A stretch of 64,000 bases of DNA. It comes from Limnoperna fortunei (taxonomy: Eukaryota; Mollusca; Bivalvia; Mytilida; Modiolidae). The stretch spans positions 496,001 to 560,000 of the forward strand of contig OX104124.1 in the NCBI GenBank assembly GCA_944474755.1. The letters are read 5' to 3'. The translations under genes were made by a program, and so were the position numbers. Under the pieces are notes generated by a model. It was not told the DNA's origin. It saw only the letters and a list, made by a program, of their open reading frames with translations, and searched no databases. Shown here in pieces: positions 38,001 through 44,999 of the stretch. Within the stretch, counting starts at the first letter, position 1, and each line of letters opens with the position of its first letter.

Positions 38001-41000
38001 TCGATGGAGAAAATATTTTTTGTAGTTAATCCTTTATTAAATATAATGATCTTAATCAACGTCATAAACACTCTTAATTGCGACTTCATAAAAAGATTTT
38101 TCACATGTTTTATTAACGACGTCACAATCTACTTGGAGCCATAAATGGCCAACAAGTCCTACAACTCAAATGTTACGTTGTTGATATAAGTTAATATATA
38201 TTTTATATTAGAATGGAAATAAATCATTGGGGCACGAATATGTACTGATTTTACCCCGGGGTTGCCCTTTATCCCCATATTTTAACCCCCCCCCCCCCCC
38301 CGCTAACGCTTGAGATAAAATATGTGGCAACCTGTGGTAAAATCAGTAGATACCCATTCTTTCAATGAATTATCTCTTAAATATAACTATTTATAATAAC
38401 TCCGCATTACGTTATCCCCTGGAAAAACGGAGGATTAGATCTTATATTAAAACCCTGAGGGAAAATGTCAGCAAGTCATTGGTAAGAATCGACTGTCATT
38501 TCACGTTGTCCAGTATAATATAACACACACGTTAACTTTTTAATAAAAATGGCGTCAACTATTCAGAAATTATTTAACGTAGACTGAGGAATATATCCTC
38601 CCTACCTGACAACTAAATGTCTTCCTCTCCATTAGTAGTCGATAATAGTAAGTCACACTGTCATTTCCTTGTTTCTTTAACATAAGCATTAAATTAGTTT
38701 AGACATATATTATTTGTTGAAAGGGCATATTAATAAGCAGTATATTCATTGCATTATATATTCCAAAGGATTGGTAACATGTACAAGTAAACGTAACACA
38801 ACAGTAAAGAATACATTCCTATGTTAGTAGAAACTTCACTTTTCTCTGTTCTAAAGATTTTTTTTTATAAATAGAGCTACCACATGGATAAGATCTAAAG
38901 ATATTAAAATAAGTTTTAGCTTATCAATAAATGACATATTTTATATATTTTTTGTTTTTGATATTTGTATTATTTAGCACACGTGTCCTTAACGATTCAT
39001 ATTAAGTACATAAAAAAATTAAAATAGATGTAATATAATAAGGATTCAGAAACAAGCAGACAAGCTTATTTTAATCCGACTCCAATAATATGTGACAATT
39101 AAGAAGACATGCTTCATGAAAGAAAAGATATTAATTAATAATTAATTTAATCCTTTTAGGCATAGTATCTTACAGTATTTTAAGTGGACCGTACTCCGAT
39201 ATATTTGGGGTTGACACATCCGGGAATATATATGTTAAAGAAGCAATCAACGACACGTATGGAGGAACGACTTTGTCCGTGTCGGCGAGAGCTTATGATA
39301 GAGGAAACAAAAAAGATGAGGTTACAGTGTCGTTTGTGATCGAGGCAACAACCACAACGGTGACGACAACCACCACGGACAGATATATGACCTTCTTTGA
39401 TTCGCCAGCTAATGTTTCCTGGTTTTCTGCTTTGATGATCATTCTTTTGGGACTTGCCGTTTTCTTAATATGGGAGGCATTCCGGAACGATCTCATTTAC
39501 AAAATATGTTCTTCGTGTAATAACTGTCGACTGCCAAAATGGAAGAGGTATGTTAACACAATATTTTATCACTCTTGGTCATTTCCGTCAGGTGTCGGGA
39601 AACTTTCCGACCATAGGCGGAAATAACCGAAGTGATCCGATTAAGTATGTAAAATTACAATTTCCACGCAACGAATTATGGGTATCCTACCTCACTAACA
39701 ATCGCCTCTACTACACATTGGTTGACGCATGAGTCACTCAATATTTTATAAGATCTAAGTATGTTAAATACCACAAAATGTTCTGTATGCGGCAAGCTTT
39801 TCATTTTTTTTCAACTATTGCACGACTATAAAATTTAACATCTTATCTGTAAACTTTAACACTTTATTCTTGATCAGTCATATTAATCCAGATTAGATGC
39901 CTACTGTTCTGAAATATCAAGTGATAGTTTGAAAGGTGTTTGCCTTTAAATGGAAACTAGATGACTTTTGAGAAATGAGTAATCAAAACAGTGACAAAAG
40001 TCTGTTACCGTGTTCTCCTCCTGAATATAGTAGAATTACAGGTCGGTAGACGTTGAGACCGCAATCGAGTAGTTAGTCTATTTTCTAACGAGGTATATAG
40101 TATAACTTGTTCAGAAATTTAAAGCAGTTCTAACAATAAGTTTAACACAAATTTTATTTCGTGAGTCAACAAATGGAGGTATATGGCTTAGGCATTACGC
40201 ACCATGAGCTCGACACAAACGTCACAGTAACGAAATAAAAGGCGCTGGCCAATACATAACCTGCTTGTACACTATAAACAGTGTCGTTTATATATCAACC
40301 AATCAAAATTTGCGACAGAAATTTAATTGTTCTTTTTATTTTAGGTCAATTAAACTGGAGGAGAACTTATATGATGACGGTAAGTTATTTTTTACCGAAA
40401 CATCTTCATATAAGCTATATGATAATGATAATCAAATGTGTAACAGTATTGTTTTCAATGAAGGCAAATAAGAACTCCGTCAAAATAACAGTGAGTACAA
40501 AATATAGTGGACATCTGTCCCAGCTATATACAAGCTGTCCAATGGATGGGTTTGTTAAATTGTTTAAATCGGCTACACGTCTTTCTATGATCAGTAGTAG
40601 AAGACTACCTTAACCTGTCGTCCACCGAAGCCCCTCTGTGATCAGTAGTGGATGACTACCTTAACCTGTCGTCCACCGAAGCTCCTCTGTGATCAGTAGT
40701 AGAAGACTACCTTAACCTCTCGGCTACACGTCTGTCTATGATCAGTAGTAGAAGATTACCTTAACCTGTCGTCCACCGAAACTCCTCTGTGATCAGTAGT
40801 GGATGACTACCTTATCCTCTCGGCTACCCGTCTTTCTATGATCATTAGTAGAAGACTACCTTAACCTGTCGTCCACCGAAGCCCCTCTGTGATCAGTAGT
40901 GGATGACTACCTTATCCTCTCGGCTACACGTCTGTCTATGATCAGTAGTAGAAGATTACCTTAACCTGTCGTCCACCGAAACTCCTCTGTGATCAGTAGT

Positions 41001-44000
41001 GGATGACTACCTTATCCTCTCGGCTACACGTCTTTCTATGATCAGTAGTAGAAGACTACCTTAACCTGCCGTCAACCGAAGCTCCTTTATGATCAGTAGT
41101 GGATGACTTACTACATTAATATAAAAGCCACTAAAGGCACGGTCAAAAAGAAGACACGCAATTGACACTTTTATATCTATCTGTAGTATTGAACTGTTAA
41201 TTGACCTGATTTTTGATGTACTTTGACTCCTATCCAGACCGGGGTCTTTGATGTACTTGAACACCTAGACAGACCGGGGTCTTTGATATACTTTGACTCT
41301 TAGCTTACCACAGTTTGTTAGTTTTTATTATAACTTTCCCCAGGCAGACCAAACAACAAACCATACAAAAAGATGAGTGTTGTTTTCCGACCGAACAATC
41401 ACAATCGGTCCACAAAAAAGCGTTGTATATTTTGTAATGTAGGGTAAAATAAGTAGCTTTACTACGTACCCATGTCTCAAAGACAATTATTTTTGCCTCG
41501 AATTCTTCTCAAGAATTCAAATTTGATTAGGGTTGGATTCGAGTAAAACTTGTGCAAGGCCTAAAACTCACAATACAATGTTAACGCGCGAGTGATCAAT
41601 AGTCGGTAACTCACTACGTGTACATACACCATTCGGCTACCAATGCCGACAAAATTGTCGCTTGTTCGATTTATTGTCTGCGATAACAAAAAATAACTGA
41701 TTTCAGAAATTGAGGATCGCACTCCAACGCCACCTACACCTGTGACTCCAGTTGAGTCTGGTAAAGCAGATCTGGGCTGGGATGCATGGAATAATAGCAC
41801 CAAAGGCCAGCCGTAAGTTTTTAAGGGCATGTGTTTGTAGACTCAGACAAGAGGTAATTCACTGTAAAATTGTCAAAACTGCTTCAATAAAGAAACAACC
41901 ATTATCTTATCCGACGACGGTTGATGACTGCTTCAAAGCCTCACTCCATAAGGAACCAACCGTTATCTTATTCGAGGAGGAAGGGTAAATGCTTCAAAGA
42001 CTCCTTCCATAAAGAACCAACCATTATCTTATCCGAGAAGGGAGGGTAACTGCTTCAAAGCCTCCTTCCATATTTACCAACCATTTTCTTATCCGAAGAG
42101 GGAGGGTAATTACTTCGAAGCCTCTCTTCATAAGGAACCAACCATTATCTAATTCGAGGAGAGTAAGTGACTGCTTCAAATCCTTCTTCCTTTTTCTCCT
42201 TCTGCTTTAAAGCCTCCCTTCATAATGAATTAACCATAATCTTATCCGAAGAGGGAGGGTGACTGCTTCAAATCCTCCCTCAATAATGAACCAACCGTTA
42301 TCTTATCCGAGGAGGGAGGGTAACTGCTTCAAAGCCTCCCTTCATAAGAAACCAACCATTATCTTATCGGAGGAGGGAGGGTAACTGCTTCAAAGCCTCC
42401 CTCCATAAGGAACCAACCATTATCTTATTCGAGGAGGGAGGGTAACTGCTTCAAAGCCTCCCTCCATAATAAACCAACCATAATCTTATTCGAAGATGGA
42501 GTGTAACCGCTTCAAAGCCTCCCTCCATAAGGAACCAACAATTATCTTATCCGAGGAGGGAGGGTTACTGCTTCAAAGCCTCCCTCCACAATGAACCAAC
42601 CATTATTTTATCCGAGGAGGGTGAGTGACTGCTTCAAGCCTTACTTCAGAAGGAACCAACCATTATCTTATCCGAGGAGGGAGGGCAACTGCTTCAAAGT
42701 ATCCCTAAATAAGGAACCAACCATTATCTTATCGTAGGAGGGAGGGTAACTGCTTCAAAGCCTCCCTCCATAAGGAACCAACCATTATCTTATCCGAGGA
42801 GGGAGGGTAACTGCTACAAAGCCTCCCTCCATAATAAACCAGACAATATTTTATCCGGGGATGGTGAGTGACTGCTTCAAGCCTCACTCATAAAGAACCA
42901 ACCATTATCATATCCTAGGAGGGAGGGTTACTGCTTCAAAGCCTCCCTCCATAATGAACCAACCATTATCTTATCCAAAGAGGGTGAGTGACTGCTTCAA
43001 GCCTCACTTCATAAGGAACCAACCATTATCTTATCCTAGGAGGGAGGGTTACTGCTTCAAAGCCTCCCTCCATAATAAACCAACCATTATCTTATCGGAG
43101 GAGGGAGGGTAACTGCTTCAAAGCCTCCCTCCATAAGGAACCAACCATTATCTTATTCGAGGAGGGAGGGTAACTGCTTCAAAGCCTCCCTCCATAATAA
43201 ACCAACCATAATCTTATCCGAAGATGGAGTGTAACCGCTTCAAAGCCTCCCTCCATAAGGAACCAACAATTATCTTATCCGAGGAGGGAGGGTTACTGCT
43301 TCAAAGCCTCCCTCCACAATGAACCAACCATTATTTTATCCGAGGAGGGTGAGTGACTGCTTCAAGCCTTACTTCAGAAGGAACCAACCATTATCTTATC
43401 CGAGGAGGGAGGGCAACTGCTTCAAAGTATCCCTAAATAAGGAACAAACAATTATCTTATCCGAAGAGGGAGGGTAACTGCTTCAAAGCCTCCCTCCATA
43501 AGGAACCAACCATTATCTTATCCGAGGGGGGAGGGTAACTGCTTCTAAGCCTCCCTTCATAAGGAACCAACCATTATCTTATCGAAGTGGGAGGGTAACT
43601 GCTTAAAAGCCTCCCTCCATAAGGAACCAACCATTATCTTATCCGAGGAGGGAGGGTAACTGCTACAAAGCCTCCCTCCATAATGAACCAGACAATATTT
43701 TATCCGGGGAGGGTGAGTGACTGCTTCAAGCCTCACTCATAAAGAACCAACCATTATCATATCCTAGGAGGGAGGGTTACTGCTTCAAAGCCTCCCTCCA
43801 TAATGAACCAACCATCTTATCCAAAGAGGGTGAGTGACTGCTTCAAGCCTCACTTCATAAGGAACCAACCATTATCTTATCCTAGGAGGGAGGGTTACTG
43901 CTTCAAAGCTTCCCTCCATAATTAACCAACCATTATTTTATCCGAGGAAGCTGAGTGACTGCTTCAAGGCTCACTTCATAAGGAACCAACTATTATCTTA

Positions 44001-44383
44001 TCCGAGGATGGAGGGTAACTGCTTCAAAACTTCTCTTCATAAAGAACCAACCATAACCTTATTCGAGGAGAGAGGGTAACTGCTTCAAAGTCTCCTCCAT
44101 AAGGAACAAACCATTACCTTATTCTAGGAGGGCGAATGACTGCTTTAAAGCATACATCTTTTTCTTTGTGTTCTTTTGCAGAAAAAATCGTACGCATCAT
44201 TATAAACACAAACCATACTCCGTCTGGACACGAAATCCCAGCCCCACTGATATAAGACACTCGTTTGGTCAATACATATACACATTAACTAAGATAAGAA
44301 ACTCGTTTGGTCAATACTGTCATTGTACTCGTTTGAAGACAATAAAATATTCATTTTCACTAGAAAATCTTTTTGCAATTTAG
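20540..44383 (+). CDS. Cadherin-family single-pass transmembrane protein (12 coding exons)
   Basis: Twelve exons join without a stop into 717 residues. Coordinates are 20540-20612, 27375-27548, 31450-31608, 31910-32062, 34018-34143, 35060-35248, 36256-36449, 36897-37251, 39160-39547, 40345-40379, 41707-41812 and 44182-44383. Intron phases are 1 except after exon 7 (phase 0) and after exons 9 and 11 (phase 2). Domains: signal peptide (1-24), about five cadherin repeats (30-540), a threonine-rich stalk (537-548), a membrane helix (562-579) and a basic then proline-rich cytoplasmic tail. Calcium-binding motifs are seen at TDPENDTL, NVNEAPKF (337-342), TDPEGD (369-374), FDYANDNTPQF (432-442) and TDADAGDDG. 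Cadherins mediate calcium-dependent adhesion at the cell surface. No beta-catenin-binding tail is recognisable, so this is a non-classical, protocadherin-like member. Exons are solid from exon 3 to 9; the first exon and last exon are less certain. Confidence 0.85.
20613..20815. repeat. Tandem copies of the exon 1 end with its splice donor, plus (TTTG)n
   Basis: The exon end TTTCCGTCTTTCTCTTTCT with GTAAGTAT recurs as TTTCCGTCCTTCTTTTCT|GTAAGTATG (donor 20676) and TTTCCGTCCTTCTCTTTCT|GTAAGTATG (donor 20755), with a fourth decayed copy at about 20796-20815. The copies are separated by TTTG repeats (20625-20650 and 20693-20728). Thus at least three near-identical 5' splice sites stand in a row. 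Confidence 0.85.
20930..21905. repeat. 47-bp minisatellite, about 21 copies
   Basis: The consensus runs GGGATACCGTGTATCTCGGT then CACGTCGGGATACTCAATTTATCCCAT. Sub-blocks differ (GTATATCAGTCAGG early, GAATCTCTTTCACG next, GTATCTCGGTCACG late), showing growth by local block copying. As 47 is not a multiple of three, all three frames stay open for long distances (271, 131 and 86 codons); these frames are a by-product. It lies in cadherin intron 1 if exon 1 is at 20540. Confidence 0.95.
22119..22274. mobile_element. 156-bp foldback element
   Basis: CTTTCATACGTTTTTGGGAA and TGATCTTTCACGAGTGATAG with AAATTTTATGTCTTTT form the left arm. The right arm is the inverted copy ending CATGAAAG. The arms are about 65 bases long around an about 27-base GC-rich spacer (GCGAGTGGAGCGCAGCGGAA). 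No coding capacity. Confidence 0.85.
22361..22447. repeat. 87-bp inverted repeat
   Basis: CCAATCAGAACGC at the left pairs with GCGTTTTGATTGG at the right, and CAAGAACGTTGTT with AACAACGTTCTTG in the centre. CAAGAACG is also directly repeated within the left arm. Confidence 0.75.
22448..23470. other. Intron or intergenic stretch with a GC-rich repeat remnant
   Basis: At 22800-22925 a GC-rich segment (TGGGGGGCTTCGCCAACCC, GGGGCCTTGAGCGAGCCCC) stands out from the AT-rich surroundings and looks like part of a dispersed element, but I cannot name it. The remainder is AT-rich without recognisable features. Confidence 0.4.
23474..23691. mobile_element. 218-bp MITE with AGGGCCCCGC inverted ends
   Basis: Perfect 10-bp terminal inverted repeats, AGGGCCCCGC at 23474 and GCGGGGCCCT ending at 23691. 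The body carries TGACCTTGAGGTCAAGGTCA near one end and a GGACGGACGGAC/GACAGACGGACG run near the other, a layout common to short DNA elements in molluscs. The 108-residue frame crossing it is incidental. Confidence 0.8.
23971..24127. mobile_element. Foldback with internal duplication
   Basis: The left arm has ATGCCAAAATAGTGGCCAGT and GTTGAAAACATAGTGCACGA; the right arm has the inverted forms. The GCACTATGTTTTCAACCCTGG segment occurs twice on the right side. The outer flanks TATAATAAT/ATTATTATA extend the symmetry. Probably a non-autonomous foldback transposon. Confidence 0.8.
24289..24320. repeat. Poly(T) tract
   Basis: More than thirty consecutive T residues, broken by the end at GTTTTGCAG. 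It could be the reversed poly(A) tail of an unrecognised retroposed sequence. Confidence 0.8.
24321..24975. other. AT-rich stretch
   Basis: No gene or repeat recognised. Confidence 0.4.
24980..25275. repeat. 35-40-bp minisatellite, about 8 copies
   Basis: The unit reads AACTGGTACAGAAATCTCCG then TATGTTTAAAACTTT. Copies differ by single bases (TGCAG, TAGTACAG, CATAAATC, TCAGTGTG). Located in cadherin intron 1. Confidence 0.92.
25468..25880. mobile_element. About 413-bp TIR element, family T1, copy 1
   Basis: The left end TCTCCATCATCCAGACGC and right end GCGTCTGGGTGATCGAGACT are inverted. Each end also has an inner partner (GCGTCTGGATTCATC on the left, TGATCCCAGACG on the right), so each end is itself a small hairpin. 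The interior (ACGCCCAAAACTGGGCGTAA, CTATTGGTAGCGAAATTACA, GGGGCCCTAATAATAGAATC) is matched by 35772-36146 in reverse orientation. No coding capacity, so a non-autonomous DNA transposon. Confidence 0.85.
25885..26155. repeat. 45-bp minisatellite, 6 copies
   Basis: The unit GCATGCGTGTCATTCAAATG then GTTGTAACACACCCCAATCTATAAC repeats with a period of exactly 45. The period is a multiple of three, so one frame repeats a 15-residue peptide (HACHSNGCNTPQSIT), but it has no start or splice context. It directly abuts T1 copy 1. Confidence 0.95.
26483..26760. repeat. Dispersed repeat family T2, copy 1
   Basis: Shares with 32077-32325 the ordered features TATCCGGCTTCGAAGAATAA/TATCCCCGATTTGAAGAAG, GGGGTATACTGTTTTACCC, GTCCGTTCGTTCGTCCGT, a TTCTAAGCAATTA block and GTGAGCATTAGCTCACAGT/GTGAGCAGGAGCTCATAGT. 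The element class is unknown. Confidence 0.6.
27117..27175 (+). CDS. Cadherin gene, alternative candidate exon 1 (signal peptide)
   Basis: MLNYLYLLKIVFLFGHSFS is a plausible signal peptide followed by donor CG|GTAAAT. It ends in phase 2, so it does not fit the main exon 2 acceptor at 27375 but fits weaker AGs at 27386 or 27392, giving R-F-S-G-I-S-S or R-G-I-S-S and a product of 706-708 residues. It may be an alternative promoter, or a chance frame. Confidence 0.35.
27375..27548 (+). CDS. Cadherin gene, exon 2
   Basis: Acceptor CCTTTACAG|C, donor GC|GTAAGT, phase 1 in and out. It encodes the start of the first cadherin repeat (SSTMVSEDTIDETRLTTITL, ATCDLNPTQSNFFVKLDPGT), including the SEDT start commonly seen in cadherin repeats. 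Confidence 0.75.
27549..28862. other. Cadherin intron 2, first part: AACAG-rich region with poly(A)
   Basis: AT-rich. From 28345 to 28760 the words AACAG, GATAACAG and TTAACAG recur irregularly, and a run of about 22 A lies at 28410-28431. No gene seen. Confidence 0.5.
28863..29434. mobile_element. 572-bp element with 58-bp terminal inverted repeats
   Basis: TGTAGCTCCTTTTTTATGGA, CGCAGCTACAAAGAGGT and CCATTACTCGTAATGGAGCA at the left end (28863-28921) recur inverted at 29378-29434. Near the left arm, CCCGGGAGTGATTCACACTC adds a local palindrome. There is no transposase-like frame inside. A non-autonomous DNA element in cadherin intron 2. Confidence 0.85.
29435..31449. other. Cadherin intron 2, second part
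   Basis: No exon recognised. An A-rich AAACAAAACAAAAC-type run at 29608-29660 opens a spurious minus frame. A 94-residue minus frame at 30550-30834 has no domain. Confidence 0.45.
31450..31608 (+). CDS. Cadherin gene, exon 3
   Basis: Acceptor TTTATCTAG|AG, donor CA|GTAAGT, phase 1. It encodes the C-terminal strands of cadherin repeat 1 (NTNPSYTLTVQCTDGVSTAS) and its linker (NIDNNKSPSI), where the usual DxNDxxP linker is weakly kept. Confidence 0.85.
31910..32062 (+). CDS. Cadherin gene, exon 4
   Basis: Acceptor TTTACAG|AT, donor CT|GTAAGT, phase 1. It encodes the first half of cadherin repeat 2, including VFTVTATDPENDTLSFALTC with the DxE/TDPEND calcium motif. The last 45 bases (VLTTSCPFTIYN) and the donor are the source of, or share an origin with, the 79-bp array that follows. 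Confidence 0.85.
32077..32325. repeat. Dispersed repeat family T2, copy 2
   Basis: See 26483-26760 for the shared words. This copy has a run of CCGTCCTTCCGTCCTTCCAT at 32128-32160. It lies between the genuine exon 4 donor and the array of donor copies, so it appears to have inserted into the first array unit. Confidence 0.6.
32326..32985. repeat. 79-bp array carrying copies of the exon 4 end and 5' splice site
   Basis: Eight units with fixed 79-bp spacing. The donor position (TGTAAGTAG or TATAAGTAG) falls at 32382, 32461, 32540, 32619, 32698, 32777, 32856 and 32935. Each unit holds GTTTTGACTACTTCCTGTCC and GTTTACTATTTATAACT, matching exon 4. Alternate units (32540, 32698, 32856) have ATAAGT in place of GTAAGT and so lost the donor. 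Those same units start with TTCAG, while most donor-keeping units start with TTCAT; only the unit ending at 32460 has both. A partial ninth unit ends in TTT|GTAAGTG near 32981. Confidence 0.92.
33198..33796. mobile_element. About 600-bp nested foldback with 48-bp outer inverted repeats
   Basis: The outer arms 33198-33245 and 33748-33795 are inverted copies (TTTCTCACTAATGAGACAGC, GTGGTACC, TTTTTTAGCCGGTTGAGA). A second foldback lies inside at 33590-33734 with arms CACCGGTGGTTGGGCAAGAC and GAAAAATCTCAGACACCC. GTGAGAAAT near 33570 also echoes the outer end. This suggests one inverted-repeat element inside another, or a complex foldback, in cadherin intron 4. Confidence 0.85.
34018..34143 (+). 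CDS. Cadherin gene, exon 5
   Basis: Acceptor TTTTATAG|CC, donor AG|GTAGAC, phase 1. It encodes the second half of cadherin repeat 2 (GQLVATSDLITTTVTSYDLR, VSVQDTHGHKIGPQSLIVTV). The pattern 'G-L-hydrophobic-Y-L-V-V-D-G-V-V' is typical of cadherin strands E-G. Confidence 0.85.
34144..35059. other. Cadherin intron 5, with (CAAT)n microsatellite at 34886-35000
   Basis: AT-rich. Near the 3' end, CAAT repeats about 27 times almost without change. The rest shows no features. Confidence 0.8.
35060..35248 (+). CDS. Cadherin gene, exon 6
   Basis: Acceptor TTCTCAG|GA, donor GA|GTAAGA, phase 1. It encodes the linker and first half of cadherin repeat 3: TPPKINSNSLPYTEVVLENS, KGLSVYQVEITDPDVGD and ASNYFTVDSS. 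The DPDVGD loop is the calcium-site equivalent. Confidence 0.85.
35628..35680. repeat. Short dispersed motif M1, copy 1
   Basis: CTCCACGCAAACTATTCTAG, GTATCCTACGTCAACCACAA and TCACCTCTG. The same word order occurs at 37367, 39662 and, inverted, 46341-46398. Confidence 0.6.
35772..36146. mobile_element. About 375-bp TIR element, family T1, copy 2 (inverted relative to copy 1)
   Basis: Ends AGTCTCGATCACCCAGACGC and GCGTCTGGGTGATCGTGACT form near-perfect 20-bp inverted repeats, each with an inner partner. The interior words (TAGTTTCGCTACCAATAGG, CAGTTTTGGTGTAATGGTAA) are the reverse complement of those in copy 1 at 25468-25880. Located in cadherin intron 6. Confidence 0.88.
36256..36449 (+). 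CDS. Cadherin gene, exon 7
   Basis: Acceptor TTTTTAG|AC, donor CCG|GTAAAT, entering phase 1 and leaving phase 0. It encodes NGIVRTSTVSNIDYDTLAFK, then KVDITVSDSYASDSGVLTIN and the linker NVNEAPKF. 'IDYDTL' corresponds to the LDYE calcium motif of cadherins, and 'NVNEAPKF' to DxNDNxPxF. Confidence 0.88.
36450..36896. other. Cadherin intron 7 (447 bp)
   Basis: The acceptor was set at TTTGCAG|GCC (36896) rather than at ATTCAG (36873), because only the former keeps the phase-0 frame from exon 7 and gives the typical SGTEAP-AGTSFGTPLYGVTD cadherin strand A/B. No repeats seen. Confidence 0.6.
36897..37251 (+). CDS. Cadherin gene, exon 8
   Basis: The largest extracellular exon, encoding nearly all of cadherin repeat 4 and the start of repeat 5. 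Motifs: VTDPEGDKTTYG, FNINSVTGEVTLSVNYDRDD (LDRE-like), TCIVTVSDGTLSSTATLQVY, FDYANDNTPQF (full DxNDN linker) and VVTATDADAGDDG. Donor TG|GTATGT, leaving phase 1. Confidence 0.9.
37367..37405. repeat. Short dispersed motif M1, copy 2
   Basis: CTCCACACAAAGGATTCTGG then GTATCCTACGTGGC, followed by unrelated sequence. Matches 35628 and the inverted copy at 46341. Confidence 0.6.
37720..38050. repeat. Probable decayed inverted-repeat element
   Basis: AATACAAAATATTTTCTATC with AGAGGATGG on the left partly mirrors CCCTCGATGGAGAAAATATT and TTTTGTAGTTAAT on the right. The match is imperfect, so this is a weak call. Confidence 0.4.
38241..38351. repeat. Inverted repeat with a C-rich loop
   Basis: GTACTGATTTTACCCCGGGG with TTGCC on the left mirrors GGCAACCTGTGGTAAAATCA with GTAGATAC on the right. 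Inner arms ATATTTTAACC and TAAAATATGTGG also pair. A run of about 16 C (38287-38302) sits in the loop. A related end, ACTGATTTTACAACGGGTCG, occurs near 63926. Confidence 0.7.
39160..39547 (+). CDS. Cadherin gene, exon 9 (membrane helix)
   Basis: Acceptor CCTTTTAGG region (CTTTTAG|GC), donor AG|GTATGT, phase 1 in, phase 2 out. It encodes the rest of cadherin repeat 5 (SYSILSGPYSDIFGVDTSGN, AYDRGNKKDEVTVSFVI), a threonine stalk (TTTTVTTTTTD), the membrane helix WFSALMIILLGLAVFLIW and the basic, cysteine-rich start of the cytoplasmic part (CSSCNNCRLPKWKR). The helix next to positively charged residues shows the usual N-out orientation. Confidence 0.9.
39548..40344. other. Cadherin intron 9, with motif M1 copy 3 at 39662-39712
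   Basis: Contains TTTCCACGCAACGAATTATG and GGTATCCTACCTCACTAACA, a diverged M1 copy, followed by CGCCTCTAC. Otherwise no features. Confidence 0.5.
40345..40379 (+). CDS. Cadherin gene, exon 10 (small)
   Basis: A 35-base exon with acceptor ATTTTAG|GT and donor CG|GTAAGT that restores phase (2 in, 1 out). It encodes SIKLEENLYDD, an acidic piece of the cytoplasmic tail. Its small size lowers certainty, but both splice sites and the phase agree. Confidence 0.7.
40568..41110. repeat. Two-part minisatellite (47- and 51-bp units alternating)
   Basis: Unit a runs CGGCTACACGTCTTTCTATG then ATCAGTAGTAGAAGACTACC; unit b runs GTCGTCCACCGAAGCCCCTC then TGTGATCAGTAGTGGATGAC. Both share GATCAGTAGT and GACTACCTTA, so they are related monomers that now amplify mostly as a pair of about 98 bp. 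Located in cadherin intron 10. Confidence 0.92.
41707..41812 (+). CDS. Cadherin gene, exon 11 (cytoplasmic)
   Basis: Acceptor GATTTCAG|AA, donor CC|GTAAGT, phase 1 in, phase 2 out. It encodes EIEDRTPTPPTPVTPVESGK and ADLGWDAWNNSTKGQP: a proline-threonine run that could bind SH3 or WW domains (inference), then a tryptophan-containing segment. No known cadherin tail motif. Confidence 0.75.
41835..44150. repeat. About 61-bp satellite-like array, about 38 copies, filling cadherin intron 11
   Basis: The consensus runs GGAACCAACCATTATCTTAT, CCGAGGAGGGAGGGTAACTG and CTTCAAAGCCTCCCTCCATAA. Every full unit contains GGAGGGAGG and CCTCCCTCC about 16 bases apart, so each can fold into a hairpin. Variant units (GGTGAGTGACTGCTTCAAGC, AAGATGGAGTGTAACCGC, GGCAACTGCTTCAAAGTATC) recur in the same order about 730 bases apart (for instance near 42490 and 43215), showing higher-order block duplication. 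It leaves only about 30 bases before the last exon acceptor. Confidence 0.95.
44182..44383 (+). CDS. Cadherin gene, exon 12 (3' coding exon)
   Basis: Acceptor TTCTTTTGCAG|A preceded by a T-rich tract; phase 2 matches exon 11. It encodes KNRTHHYKHKPYSVWTRNPS and on to a stop at 44381-44383. Internally, ACTCGTTTGGTCAATAC is duplicated 50 bases apart. If TTTG|GTCAAT acts as a donor, it would join in frame to a further exon at 44580 (SSNRDADCNHLDKSTLAVQE, stop near 44707), so the C-terminus is not settled. Confidence 0.65.
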
Positions 44384-44458
44384 CCGCCAAGATGACACCT
44401 GTGACGTCATTCATTGAGTAAAAATGATAATTGCTACAAGTTCCGTGAATCTCCAACG

Positions 44459-44464
44459 AATAAA
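44459..44464 (+). terminator. Candidate poly(A) signal of the cadherin gene
   Basis: AATAAA lies 76 bases after the stop codon at 44383, the first such signal outside the coding part. Confidence 0.5.
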
Positions 44465-44999
44465 GAAAAACATTGTAAAGTATAGCTATTGATTACTGTG
44501 GAATATTAAATTCTACATCCATTATTGTTCCATTATCACATTTTTATGAGCGAAATATACTTTATATTTCTATTTTTAGATTCTTCTAATAGAGACGCCG
44601 ACTGCAACCATTTGGATAAATCAACGTTGGCGGTCCAAGAAGTGTTGACTGTCTCATCTGTGTTAGTGTTAAAGTTTTATGTTAATTATTTTCAGTATTG
44701 TTTCTAATTTTAGCTATCTACTCCTTTTGTTTACTGTCAGTGTTAGAATTTGTTGTTTTAATTATTTGTACTTTGTTAACTGAGAACAAAAAATTAACAG
44801 TTTTATGTAGTAAATATATATTGTCGAGTCCTGCATTATCAAGCCATTAATGTACAAGAAATGTAAAAAACTAATTGCTTTCCTAAGTGTAAATACAACA
44901 AAACAAGCATAACGTTCAAACATTGATTGTTCACTATAAGCAAATATGTTTTTAAAATTAATTTCGTAAGAAACAAGTTTTCTAATTAAGGTATCCGGT

